Assembly (NCBI RefSeq): GCF_000455485.1 | Contig: NZ_CBQR020000049.1 | Coordinates: forward strand, 1 to 57,645 | DNA: 57,645 bases | DNA from: Gorillibacterium massiliense | GTDB taxonomy: Bacteria > Bacillota > Bacilli > Paenibacillales > NBRC-103111 | Reading direction: 5' to 3' | Part shown: piece by piece, positions 7,612 to 16,064 of the stretch | Layout of the letters: each line of letters opens with the position of its first letter | How positions within the stretch are numbered: the first letter of the stretch is position 1 | Program-made: the position numbers and the translations under genes | The notes under the pieces: generated by a model | Databases searched by the model: none | What the model saw: the letters and a program-made list of their open reading frames with translations, nothing else | What the model was told of the DNA's origin: nothing

Positions 7612-9228
7612 TTATGCGTTCATTTCTTCCCGAAGCTTTTGAATTTCGGGGTTTTCCAGGTATTCGTCGAAGGAGGTCAGCCGGTCGATGAGTCCTTTTG
7701 GAGTAATTTCGATAACACGGTTGGCAATGGTTTGCAGCAGCTGATGGTCATGAGAATTGATGATCATCGTGCCGTCAAAATCCCGCAAGCCGTTGTTCAA
7801 GGACGTGATGGATTCCAAGTCCAAGTGGTTCGTCGGTTCGTCGAACATAAGCACGTTGGCGCCGGATAGCATCATGCGGGAGAGCATGCAGCGTACTTTT
7901 TCGCCCCCGGACAGGACGGACGCCTTCTTCATCCCCTCTTCGCCGGAGAACAGCATCCGGCCGAGATAACCGCGAATGAACTGTTCGTCTTGATCCTTGG
8001 AGAACTGGCGCAGCCAATCCACCAGGGTCAAGTCAACGCCGTCGAAGTAACTGGCATTTTCCTTCGGGAAATAGGTTTGAGTCGTGGTCACACCCCAGTT
8101 ATAGCTGCCGGTATCCGGTTCAAGCTCGCCTGCAAGGATTTGAAACAAAGTCGTTTTGGCAAAGCCGTCGGGGCCGACGAAGGCGACTTTATCGCCTTTA
8201 TTCAGCACCAGGTTGATGTTGTTCAGTACCGTTTGACCGTCCAACGATTTGCTCAAGTTTTCTACGGTCAGGATTTGCTTGCCCGCTTCTCGTTCCGGTT
8301 TAAAGTTGATGAACGGATATTTCCGGTTGGACGGACGGATATCCTCCAGCGTGAGCTTTTCCAACTGCTTTTTCCGGGAAGTGGCTTGTTTGGATTTAGA
8401 GGCATTAGCGCTGAACCGGCGGATGAACTCTTCCAGTTCCTTACGCTTTTCCTCGACCTTCTTGTTTTTATCGCCGATGAGCTTGGTCGCCAGTTGACTG
8501 GACTCGTACCAGAAGTCGTAGTTGCCCACGTACATCTGGATCTTGCCGTAGTCGATGTCCGCGATGTGCGTACAGACCTGATTCAAGAAATGACGGTCGT
8601 GAGATACGACGATGACGGTGCCCTCAAATTTGGACAGGAAGTTTTCCAGCCAGTTGATAGATTCCAGATCCAAGTGGTTGGTCGGTTCGTCCAGCAGCAA
8701 AATCTGCGGGTTGCCGAACAGCGCTTGAGCAAGCAGTACGCGCACCTTTTGATTGCCTTCCAACTCGCTCATCTTGAGTTCGTGCATAGAACGGGGAATC
8801 CCCAGACCGATCAACAGTTCGGCGGCATCTGCTTCCGCTTCCCAACCGTTCAACTCAGCGAATTCGCCTTCCAGCTCGGCGGCTTTCATCCCGTCTTCAT
8901 CGGAAAAATCCGATTTCGCGTAGATAGCATCCTTTTCGACCATGATTTCATACAGACGTGTATGACCCATGATGACGGTTTTCAAAACTTCGTACTCATC
9001 ATACTCGAACTGGTTTTGCTTCAGAACGGCCATCCGTTCATTGGGGGAAACATGGACTTCGCCCCGGGATGGCTCAATTTCACCGGAAAGGATTTTCAGG
9101 AAAGTGGACTTCCCGGCGCCGTTGGCTCCAATCAAGCCATAGCAGTTTCCTGGGGTGAATTTAATGTTGACGTCCTCAAAAAGGGCGCGGCTCCCATAAC
9201 GGAGTGTAATTCCATCGGTACTGATCAT
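7612..9228 (-). CDS. ABC-F family ATPase, YkpA/YbiT type
   Basis: This 538-residue soluble protein has two ABC ATPase domains joined by a charged linker (about 245-325) and no membrane segments, as in the ABC-F family of ribosome-associated factors. NBD1 has GANGAGKST and DEPTNHLDLES. Its signature is ELEGNQKV rather than LSGGQ, as is usual in this subgroup. NBD2 has GPDGFAKTT, where Ala replaces the Gly before Lys, then LSGGEK and DEPTNHLDLES. Length and these variations point to the YkpA (B. subtilis) / YbiT (E. coli) subfamily, whose members bind the ribosomal E site; the exact function is unsettled. It follows the YfmR-type gene by 18 bases. Confidence 0.9.
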   Translation of the reverse strand: MISTDGITLRYGSRALFEDVNIKFTPGNCYGLIGANGAGKSTFLKILSGEIEPSRGEVHVSPNERMAVLKQNQFEYDEYEVLKTVIMGHTRLYEIMVEKDAIYAKSDFSDEDGMKAAELEGEFAELNGWEAEADAAELLIGLGIPRSMHELKMSELEGNQKVRVLLAQALFGNPQILLLDEPTNHLDLESINWLENFLSKFEGTVIVVSHDRHFLNQVCTHIADIDYGKIQMYVGNYDFWYESSQLATKLIGDKNKKVEEKRKELEEFIRRFSANASKSKQATSRKKQLEKLTLEDIRPSNRKYPFINFKPEREAGKQILTVENLSKSLDGQTVLNNINLVLNKGDKVAFVGPDGFAKTTLFQILAGELEPDTGSYNWGVTTTQTYFPKENASYFDGVDLTLVDWLRQFSKDQDEQFIRGYLGRMLFSGEEGMKKASVLSGGEKVRCMLSRMMLSGANVLMFDEPTNHLDLESITSLNNGLRDFDGTMIINSHDHQLLQTIANRVIEITPKGLIDRLTSFDEYLENPEIQKLREEMNA

Positions 9229-9246
9229 TTGAGTTCTCCTCTATCA

Positions 9247-11202
9247 TTAAAATGTTGATTTCTTCCCGGCGATTTCCTCCACCAAGGCGGACAGCTCCGC
9301 CCAGCGGTCCATAGCCTGCTCCAACTCCGCATCGACCCGCTGCTCCTCTTCGTAAAGGTCGCGGACTTTATCGTAATCGGCGGCATGTTCCGCTAACTGC
9401 TGTTTCAGATGGGCGCTTTTTTCCTCTAGGGCGGCAATCACCCCTTCGATCTGCTCCCATTCCTTCTGCTCTTTGTAGGAGAGCTTGCGTACAGGTTCTT
9501 TTCCCCGGTTGGTCGCGGGGGTGTCGTTTGCGCCTGCCGCCGACGATCCGACGTTGTTGCGTGGCGAGTTTACGCTGAGGCTGTCTTTTTCCGCAGCTGC
9601 CTCTTCGGCCTTCAATGCATCCATATATTCGGTATAATTGCCCTCGAATTTGCGGATATGGCCGTTGCCGTCAAAGATAAACAGCCGGTCGACGGTGCGG
9701 TCCAGAAAATAGCGATCATGAGAGACGGAGACGACCGTCCCGGGGAAACCGTCCAAGTAATCCTCCAGTACCGTCAGGGTCTGAATGTCCAGATCGTTAG
9801 TCGGTTCGTCCAGAAGCAAAACGTTAGGCTCGCCCATCAAGGTTTTCAGCAGATAAAGCCTGCGTTTCTCACCGCCGGACAAGCGGGAGATGAAGGTCCA
9901 TTGCAGCGGGCCGGGAAAGAGGAACCGCTCCAGCATCTGGCCAGCGGTAATCGCCTCTCCATCTGCCGTATGAATGATCTCTGCCGCATCCTTGATGTAT
10001 TCGATGACCCGTTTGCTTCCTTCCAGCTCCTCATTTTCCTGGGTGTAAAACGCCAGCTTCACCGTTTGACCGGTATCGACGGCGCCACTTTCCGGTATGA
10101 CACGTCCGGCCAGCATATTGAGCAGCGTCGATTTGCCACTCCCGTTGGGGCCGACGATGCCGATCCGTTCACCGGGCAGGAAAATATGATTGAAGCCCTC
10201 AAACAGTTTTCGGCCACCCAAGGTGATTCCCGCATGATCCAGCTCCAGCACCTTGCGGCCGAGACGACTGGCGGCGACGGAGAAGTCGATCCCCTCTTCG
10301 GGACCAGCGGTCTTGCGGTCCCTCAGCTCCTCAACCCGCTGGATGCGTGCTTTCTGCTTGGTGGTGCGGGCTTTGGCGCCTCGCTTCAACCATTCCAGCT
10401 CGCGGCGAAGCAGATTTTGCCGTTTGGCCTCCGAGGATGCCTCCTGCTCTTCCCGCTCCGCTTTCTTATCAAGAAATACCGAATAATTCCCATCATAACT
10501 ATAGAGCTTGCCGTGATCAAGCTCCAAAATTCGGTTTGTCACCCGATCGAGGAAATAACGGTCGTGGGTAACCAGGAGCAGCGCGCCCCGATAGCGGGAC
10601 AATTCGCCTTCCAGCCACTCCACCGTCTGGTTGTCGATATGGTTCGTCGGCTCGTCGAGGATGAGCAGATCGGCCGGCTGGATCAAAGCTGCCGCTAGTG
10701 CAACCCGTTTGCGCTGTCCGCCGGACAGATGTGCTACTTCTTTCTTATATTCGCCAACACCCAGTTTGTTCAAAATCGCCTTCGCCAGGGCTTCCGCCTC
10801 CCAAGCATGTTGAGTGTCCATTTTTTGCTGGGCGGCGAACAGTTTCGCCTGTTTCTTCTCGTTGGCAGGATCCAGTTCAAGCTCCAGCAATGCTTCCTCA
10901 TACTCTCGCATGGTACGGATGAGAGGCGAGTTCCCACGGAACAAGTGATCCAACACCGTCACACCCTCGTCAAACTCCGGGTCCTGAACGAGATATTCCA
11001 CGCGAAAATCTTTGGCGTGGGTGATTTTACCGCTGTCAGCCGGCTCTACACCGGCAATGGCTTTGAGCAGCGACGATTTGCCCGTGCCGTTGACGCCGAT
11101 CAGGCCGATCCGCTGCCTTTCCTCCAATGTAAAAGAAATATCGGCGAACAGCACTTTTTCTCCATAGCTTTTCGTTAACTGCTCGATGGTTACCAAACTC
11201 AT
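9247..11202 (-). CDS. yfmR: ABC-F family ATPase, YfmR/Uup type
   Basis: This 651-residue protein has two canonical ATPase domains (GVNGTGKSS, LSGGQRKR, DEPTNHID; then GPNGSGKST, LSGGEKRR, DEPTNDLD) and an arm/linker rich in Arg/Lys. After an Ala/Asn/Thr-rich spacer (about 545-575) a C-terminal coiled coil of ~75 residues follows. The DEPTNDLD and the C-terminal coiled coil are hallmarks of the Uup/YfmR subfamily. In B. subtilis YfmR acts on ribosomes stalled at difficult sequences and overlaps in function with EF-P. AGGGTG precedes the ATG. It is the first of two tandem ABC-F genes ending at a shared terminator. Confidence 0.9.
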   Translation of the reverse strand: MSLVTIEQLTKSYGEKVLFADISFTLEERQRIGLIGVNGTGKSSLLKAIAGVEPADSGKITHAKDFRVEYLVQDPEFDEGVTVLDHLFRGNSPLIRTMREYEEALLELELDPANEKKQAKLFAAQQKMDTQHAWEAEALAKAILNKLGVGEYKKEVAHLSGGQRKRVALAAALIQPADLLILDEPTNHIDNQTVEWLEGELSRYRGALLLVTHDRYFLDRVTNRILELDHGKLYSYDGNYSVFLDKKAEREEQEASSEAKRQNLLRRELEWLKRGAKARTTKQKARIQRVEELRDRKTAGPEEGIDFSVAASRLGRKVLELDHAGITLGGRKLFEGFNHIFLPGERIGIVGPNGSGKSTLLNMLAGRVIPESGAVDTGQTVKLAFYTQENEELEGSKRVIEYIKDAAEIIHTADGEAITAGQMLERFLFPGPLQWTFISRLSGGEKRRLYLLKTLMGEPNVLLLDEPTNDLDIQTLTVLEDYLDGFPGTVVSVSHDRYFLDRTVDRLFIFDGNGHIRKFEGNYTEYMDALKAEEAAAEKDSLSVNSPRNNVGSSAAGANDTPATNRGKEPVRKLSYKEQKEWEQIEGVIAALEEKSAHLKQQLAEHAADYDKVRDLYEEEQRVDAELEQAMDRWAELSALVEEIAGKKSTF

Positions 11203-11287
11203 GAATCATCACCCTATTCTATCCTGAACGCAGCTAGTCGACGACAGATCCGGTTCAGGCGACTTAACGGTATTCTAAGATTGTGCA

Positions 11288-12334
11288 TTAAAGCGCTTGT
11301 GCGTCCTCCAACACGTAGGCGGCAAGCAATGCAATGGTATTCCACAGCGCTTCCTCGTGAGTGCGCTCCATTCCGTGGGAGGCATGGACACCCGGACCGA
11401 TCAAAGCACCCTTCAGGTTGGCGCCACCACGCAAGGCTGCAGAGGCATCCGAGCCATATTGCGGGTAGATGTCGACAGCAAAGCTCAACCCTTCCCGCTC
11501 CGCCAGCCGGATCAGCTTGGAGACCATTTCATAATCGTACGGGCCGGAGGAATCTTTGGCGCAAATAGATACGTCCTTTTCTGTGCAAGATAGGTCGTCA
11601 CCGATAGCGCCCATATCCACCGCCAACAACTCTGCCACGTCGGCAGGTAAATACGAAGCTCCGTGGCCGACTTCTTCATAATTGGTGATAAACAGCTTGA
11701 GTGTTCTCGCCGGCTTGCGGCCTTCCCGCTGCAGCATCTCCAGCAACCCGAACAGACAAGCGACACTGGCTTTATCGTCCAGATGACGGGATTTTAGCCA
11801 ACCTTCTACCCGTTGCACCCGCGGATCAAAGGAAACGAAATCGCCGACGCGAACTCCACGCTCCAACACCGCCTTTTTGCTGTCCGCATCGATGTCCAAG
11901 CGGATTTCCATATTGGCTTCCTCGCGTTTTTGCTCGCGAACGTCTGGGTAAACGTGCACAGAGGGATGGGTGCTGAGAATGGTCCCGCTGATCGTGCCGC
12001 CGTCCCGGGTATGAATGAGGCAATATTCGTTTTCCACCGAGCTCATGGCATAGCCGCCGACAGGTGTAAACCGGATATAGCCGTTTTCTTTAATGGAACG
12101 GACCATACCGCCCAATGTATCGACGTGTGCAGTCAAGCCGAGCACCTCGTCGGACTCCCCGGGTACCGTGATGATCCCCATGCCCTTCGGGGTTTGGGTG
12201 AAGGAATAACCTAAACTCTCTACTTCCTTGCCGATTCGTTTCATGACTTGCTGGGTAAATCCTGTCGGACTCGGCGTCCGCAGCAGTTCCTCGGCGAATG
12301 CCAACACATAATCCCGGTTGATCGCTTGTTTCAT
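11288..12334 (-). CDS. M42 family metalloaminopeptidase
   Basis: This 348-residue cytoplasmic protein carries the M42 glutamyl-aminopeptidase motifs: TAHVDTLG (first metal His and catalytic Asp), HLDDKAS (bridging Asp), NYEEVGHGAS (catalytic base Glu and metal Glu) and HASHGMERTH near the C-terminus. M42 enzymes form large tetrahedral dodecamers and trim short peptides. Subgroup (YsdC, YtoP or FrvX-like) cannot be told from motifs alone. AAGGATG precedes the ATG. No terminator is seen between it and the ABC-F pair 85 bases downstream, so readthrough is possible. Confidence 0.88.
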   Translation of the reverse strand: MKQAINRDYVLAFAEELLRTPSPTGFTQQVMKRIGKEVESLGYSFTQTPKGMGIITVPGESDEVLGLTAHVDTLGGMVRSIKENGYIRFTPVGGYAMSSVENEYCLIHTRDGGTISGTILSTHPSVHVYPDVREQKREEANMEIRLDIDADSKKAVLERGVRVGDFVSFDPRVQRVEGWLKSRHLDDKASVACLFGLLEMLQREGRKPARTLKLFITNYEEVGHGASYLPADVAELLAVDMGAIGDDLSCTEKDVSICAKDSSGPYDYEMVSKLIRLAEREGLSFAVDIYPQYGSDASAALRGGANLKGALIGPGVHASHGMERTHEEALWNTIALLAAYVLEDAQAL

Positions 12335-12388
12335 AACGGCAGCACATCCTTATCGGAATTGGTAAATGCGAGAACACTCCCCGCACAG

Positions 12389-12427
12389 AAAAACAGTGCA
12401 GACCTCCCTTACGGATCCTACACTGTT
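12389..12427 (-). terminator. Terminator of the small winged-helix-like gene
   Basis: AACAGTG and CACTGTT arms, with an AG/CT extension, are followed on the minus strand by TTTTTC. It lies about 90 bases after the stop at 12520. Confidence 0.7.
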
Positions 12428-12519
12428 GGAAAATTGGTTCAATTTTGCGCGCTTGTTTTCGGTCGGCGGTATGGGCGGTATGTATAAACCTTCATCCAGC
12501 CGGTTCATCCGATTGCTTC

Positions 12520-12786
12520 TCAGGCGGTTGACAGTGGGCTGCCCATCTTCAAGTTCTTGATCAGGTTTATCCCGTAATGAGTGATTTTGGCTACCATCTG
12601 GCCATTCTCCGCTTTGAAGCGAATCAAGCCTTTATCCGCCAAATACTCGAGTGCAAAATATTTTTCCGGGTCCCGATCTTCAAGGTTGCCGGGGATTAGC
12701 GCTTTCTTACCTCTTTCAACGAGATGAAATTGGTAAAGCTCCTGGAGCATATCCATGCGCAACTTTCTTCTCTTGTCCGAAGCCAT
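12520..12786 (-). CDS. Small winged-helix-like protein
   Basis: This 88-residue basic protein begins with a Lys/Arg-rich helix (KRRKLRMDMLQELYQF). It then has a helix-strand pattern (ALEYLADKGLIRFK then MVAKITHYGINLI) resembling a winged helix-turn-helix of the kind found in small regulators. I do not recognise a named family. Its own promoter contains a palindrome over the -35 box, consistent with autoregulation (inference). AAGGGAG precedes the ATG. It has its own promoter and terminator and so is monocistronic. Confidence 0.6.
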   Translation of the reverse strand: MASDKRRKLRMDMLQELYQFHLVERGKKALIPGNLEDRDPEKYFALEYLADKGLIRFKAENGQMVAKITHYGINLIKNLKMGSPLSTA

Positions 12787-12834
12787 GACTATCCACTCCC
12801 TTAGTCACATCAACAAAAAAATAATTCTTATCTT

Positions 12835-12863
12835 ATGATATATGATGTTGACCAATTCGTCAA
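12835..12863 (-). promoter_or_regulatory. Sigma-A-type promoter with palindromic operator
   Basis: TTGACG, 17 bases and TATCAT read leftward toward the 88-residue gene. The 16-base dyad TTGAC-N6-GTCAA at 12848-12863 covers the -35 hexamer and looks like an operator. Confidence 0.55.
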
Positions 12864-12951
12864 ACCTATGTAAAATAGAACGTCGCTTCAAAGGGCCGTA
12901 TTTAGTTGTGAGAAAGCGCACACAAAATTAATGTCAATAAATCGACACAAC

Positions 12952-13248
12952 TCAAAGATCCGAAATATAATCAACCGCTACTGAAGGTTCTCTCAGTGCA
13001 TCTTTCATATAAGCAAGAACAACCTGGTGAACCGGGTGAACTTGATAAGCGTCCAAATCCTCCAAGGTTTCCACTTTCGTCACAAGGGCGATGTCATAAG
13101 CTCTTGCCGCAGAAACGACATTAACGCCGACCTCAATGTGCTTAAGCTGGGGAACCTTTCCCTTCATATTAAGAAGAACTTCGCGAGTCTTGGCGATTCC
13201 TTCCGGACTTGTATCCTTCATGCGAAAAAACACGATATGGGTAATCAC
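12952..13248 (-). CDS. Dabb (stress-responsive alpha-beta barrel) protein
   Basis: This 98-residue protein has the Dabb layout: ITHIVFFRMKD at the N-terminus, VPQLKHIEVGVNV in the middle and LEDLDAYQVHPVHQVV near the end. Family members are small dimeric ferredoxin-like barrels of mostly unknown function. I start at GTG 13248 because the family begins at this point and GGAAAGGAG precedes it; an ATG 27 bases upstream is in frame. It follows the Tad FHA gene by about 57 bases with no terminator between, but its function need not be linked. Confidence 0.75.
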   Translation of the reverse strand: MITHIVFFRMKDTSPEGIAKTREVLLNMKGKVPQLKHIEVGVNVVSAARAYDIALVTKVETLEDLDAYQVHPVHQVVLAYMKDALREPSVAVDYISDL

Positions 13249-13305
13249 GAACGTTCCAGCTCCTTTCCCCTTCATTTGACCGTATAACCACCATGCATTA
13301 TACCA

Positions 13306-14763
13306 TCAACCCTTGGAAATAGAAACTCCCCCATCCTCTCTCCGAAAAATGAACCTCACTCCCGCCGCATCGATCTCATCGCCGTCAACAAGGGCATAAT
13401 CTTTAAAAGGCAGCAACTCCTGTCCATTATGGCGGGTGCCGTTTTTGGATCCCAGGTCTCGTAGGATATAACCATCATTTGACTTGCGAATTTCTGCATG
13501 CTGCCTGGAGATTTCCATCTTCGTCAGGAAAGGTTGAGATAGCTCCGGCTCTCTGCCGATCATGAAGCCGCTCTCCTGCGATGGAATGATAACCGGTATA
13601 CGCTGGGCGGTACCGTCCTTTTCCCATTCCAGAACGTATCGGGGCTCCTCAACCGAATCCGCTGCATCTTCTTTTCTTAACAATACAGTTTCCTGACTAT
13701 CCCGTCTGAGCAGTTGAGTTTGTGCAGACAAGCTTGCATAATACTGCTCGGGTGAGACCGGCGAAATGGATTCGTTCTTAGGCTCCTCCTCATGCAATAC
13801 GGGTTTCTTAAGCTGCGTTTTCGGTTTTGCCTTCGATTGTGCAACCAGACCAGATGTTTTCGCGCCTGGATTGCGCTCCTTCGATCCCGCCCATTTCCGC
13901 CAAACGTAAAGACCGTCTGCAGCCAACATCGTCAATCCCAAATCAAAATAAAGCAAACCGTCGCTTGGAACGGTCAGATAGCGGTACCAGCCGATTGTGA
14001 GCAGCAGCGCCGCAGAACCAAACGCCAACTGGCTGTTGGTTGGGAAGCTGCGTTTTTTCGCTGGAAGTTCCCCCGTTGAAGAATGAAATTTCTCCGCATT
14101 CTTTACCTTCACAGTCGGCTGAGCGCTTATGATGTGTTCCGGCAGAATGGGCAGATTCGTTTCCGTTTCGGGAAGACGCGGAGTTGGCGAAGATTCGGTA
14201 TACGCTTTTAGCTGCCGCTTGAGAAGAACCAAATCGAAATCTTCTTCGGAGATATTTTCCAAAAGGTTCTGTAGGCTTAGGGGAATGGGGAGCAATGTGC
14301 TTACTCGATTTACAAGACGCTTGAGACGTAGAGGTAGAGCGGGAACTTCCTTCATTTGCACAAGAGGAATATACATGAGATAGAGATCTTCCAGTCCTGT
14401 GCCGAAATAAATATATTCCAGCTCCAAAATAAAACATTCCGGACTAAGCAAATATCGATCGGCTTCGCCCAACACACTGAGCAAGGCAATCAGAAAACGA
14501 ACAAAACGTTTTTCCGTCAAGCTGCGATGAGATAGCTCCATGGATAGCGTACGCAAGCCAGTGCGTTTATAGAGCAGCGTAACTTCCCCGTTCCACTCTT
14601 CAACTTCAATCGCCAGCAGATGAGGCACTTGATAATGGCGCAACATGTTCCAGTCCGGCTGCAACAAGTCCGACGGCGCAATTGGCGTTTTACCCGTCAA
14701 CCGCAATAACCGCTGACTCTGAATTTCAACGGATTCGCAGTGAAAATGTTCTAGTTCAAACAC
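13306..14763 (-). CDS. FHA-domain protein of the Tad locus (DUF6382-FHA)
   Basis: This 485-residue protein has three parts. The N-terminal ~200 residues match the DUF6382 type found with Tad genes of bacilli. A middle region has two closely spaced hydrophobic segments (about residues 235-275, LAFGSAALLLTIGWYRYL and LYFDLGLTMLAADGLYVW). The C-terminal FHA domain (about 385-475) has the phosphothreonine-binding motifs GREPE, SRQHAEI and SKNGT. FHA domains bind phosphothreonine peptides, and the locus begins with a Ser/Thr kinase, so this protein is a candidate reader of kinase output at the membrane (inference). Start: GTG with GGAGAG upstream. It is the last gene of the Tad operon. Confidence 0.8.
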   Translation of the reverse strand: MFELEHFHCESVEIQSQRLLRLTGKTPIAPSDLLQPDWNMLRHYQVPHLLAIEVEEWNGEVTLLYKRTGLRTLSMELSHRSLTEKRFVRFLIALLSVLGEADRYLLSPECFILELEYIYFGTGLEDLYLMYIPLVQMKEVPALPLRLKRLVNRVSTLLPIPLSLQNLLENISEEDFDLVLLKRQLKAYTESSPTPRLPETETNLPILPEHIISAQPTVKVKNAEKFHSSTGELPAKKRSFPTNSQLAFGSAALLLTIGWYRYLTVPSDGLLYFDLGLTMLAADGLYVWRKWAGSKERNPGAKTSGLVAQSKAKPKTQLKKPVLHEEEPKNESISPVSPEQYYASLSAQTQLLRRDSQETVLLRKEDAADSVEEPRYVLEWEKDGTAQRIPVIIPSQESGFMIGREPELSQPFLTKMEISRQHAEIRKSNDGYILRDLGSKNGTRHNGQELLPFKDYALVDGDEIDAAGVRFIFRREDGGVSISKG

Positions 14764-14785
14764 TGTCTTCTCTCCTTCGCAATCG

Positions 14786-15370
14786 TTATGCCCACCATCC
14801 GCCCTGCCGCGCCAATAATGTCAAAACAGCCGGAAGCACGGCATACATGAACGGAAAGCGCAGCATCTCGCTTTTTTTCATTCTTAGTACTGTGGTATCC
14901 CTCCAGCCCACGAATCCGATGATGCCGAATATCACCGACCCTAATCTTGCAAACAACAGTTTCTTTCCTATTAAAATAGAAAGACCGATTGCACCGGCAT
15001 AAAGGATCGAACAAATGGAGCTTTCAATGGCGAAAGGTGCTCCCATAAAGGCGCCAATAGCCGCGAATAGCTTCACATCACCAGCCCCAAGAGCTCCGAA
15101 TAAGTAAAGCACGAACATGATGGCAAAGCCGACGGCCATTCCTTGAGCGGAAGCAAGCAATCCCTGCCACCCTTCTGCAAAAAATCTTCCGCCACTGGCC
15201 GCGTTTCCGCTTTGGAGAGCAGGCGTCAGGAAGCCGTTTGCCAAACCAAGCGCTACCCCGCTCAGTGTTAGCGTGTTGGGCAGCTTATGTGTTCGAATAT
15301 CCGCATAAAATCCCGCTAAAACAAAAACAATCAGCAAACAGCTTGCCGTAACCACAGCTCCACTTCCCAT
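14786..15370 (-). CDS. tadV: Prepilin peptidase (A24, TadV/CpaA type)
   Basis: This 194-residue membrane protein has about six hydrophobic segments. Both catalytic aspartates of A24 peptidases are visible, in FYADIRTHKLPN near residue 25 and in GAGDVKLFAAIGAFMG near residue 105. It lacks the N-terminal methylase domain, as TadV/CpaA do. It should cleave the Flp1 pilin and TadE-type pseudopilins encoded upstream. The reading frame extends back into the TadE-like gene, but the family begins at the ATG at 15370, 22 bases after that gene's stop; the ribosome site is poor, which suggests translational coupling. Confidence 0.85.
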   Translation of the reverse strand: MGSGAVVTASCLLIVFVLAGFYADIRTHKLPNTLTLSGVALGLANGFLTPALQSGNAASGGRFFAEGWQGLLASAQGMAVGFAIMFVLYLFGALGAGDVKLFAAIGAFMGAPFAIESSICSILYAGAIGLSILIGKKLLFARLGSVIFGIIGFVGWRDTTVLRMKKSEMLRFPFMYAVLPAVLTLLARQGGWWA

Positions 15371-15392
15371 CCGATTAACTACAAACGCAAGA

Positions 15393-16064
15393 TCACCAAG
15401 CTCCGATCCAAGCGGTTTCCACCGCCTTTTTCCGTATCGTAATCGTTTTATGGAAAAAGGGAATCGGCAAGGTATAGCGATACTCCAGCACAATCGCCAG
15501 CTCCGTCGTTTTATGGCTGTCAAAATCGGGCAGGATCACTTCCTTAACCGTTAATCGATCCGATTTCAGGTAGCCGTCGTCGGCATAATGCAAAACAATC
15601 GGTTTGAATGCGGCATTGACAAGAGGATCGACGGATCGGTGCACCAACTCGTTGGCAGTATCCTGGCCGGTTGCCTCCAACTCTACCCGCCGCGCTTTTT
15701 CCCATTCTACCCACTGAACAACTGGATCGGGGAGAATGGAGCCCATCCCTTCCGCCATCTCCTCTGCGCTGGTCACTTTGCTGCGGGCATCCTCGATCTT
15801 CCCGATTGTGTCTGTTAGCCATATCGAAGCTTTCGTGCCTTGCCATTTCTCTTTGGCAGCCTCATACAGCAGATCGACCGGCCCCATGTGAGTCCCAAGC
15901 ACTTTTACCGTTTCTCCAGCGGCTTTTTGCACTTTGGAATCTACGACAGCTATACGTATCATGCAATTGAGCGTGATCAGAAAAGCGAGAAAAAAAGGCA
16001 GGATGAGGGCGGCTTCCAGCACTATGCTGCCTTCCGTCCGTTTCCAGAAGCGAATGGTTTTAAT
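15393..16064 (-). CDS. TadE-like pseudopilin, start codon unusual
   Basis: The protein opens with a TadE-type segment, RTEGSIVLEAALILPFFLAFL, followed by ~180 soluble residues. The first standard start codon (GTG, 16022) falls inside this conserved segment, after the Glu-Gly-Ser-Ile positions, and would give 209 residues lacking the charged N-terminus. The frame is open back to a TGA at 16068-16070, and the only start-like codon in between is ATT at 16062, which overlaps the stop of the preceding gene. I extend to that ATT (223 residues), but this is a judgement. TadE proteins are minor pilins needed for Flp pilus assembly. Confidence 0.7.
   Translation of the reverse strand: MKTIRFWKRTEGSIVLEAALILPFFLAFLITLNCMIRIAVVDSKVQKAAGETVKVLGTHMGPVDLLYEAAKEKWQGTKASIWLTDTIGKIEDARSKVTSAEEMAEGMGSILPDPVVQWVEWEKARRVELEATGQDTANELVHRSVDPLVNAAFKPIVLHYADDGYLKSDRLTVKEVILPDFDSHKTTELAIVLEYRYTLPIPFFHKTITIRKKAVETAWIGAW

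Noticed and set aside
7990-9258. 422-residue open frame on the plus strand opposite the YkpA-type gene
   Set aside because: It is the antisense of a clear ABC-F gene, with no ribosome site and no recognisable domain; long antisense frames are common at this GC content.
9658-10698. 346-residue open frame on the plus strand opposite the YfmR gene
   Set aside because: Antisense shadow of a conserved gene, with no start signal.
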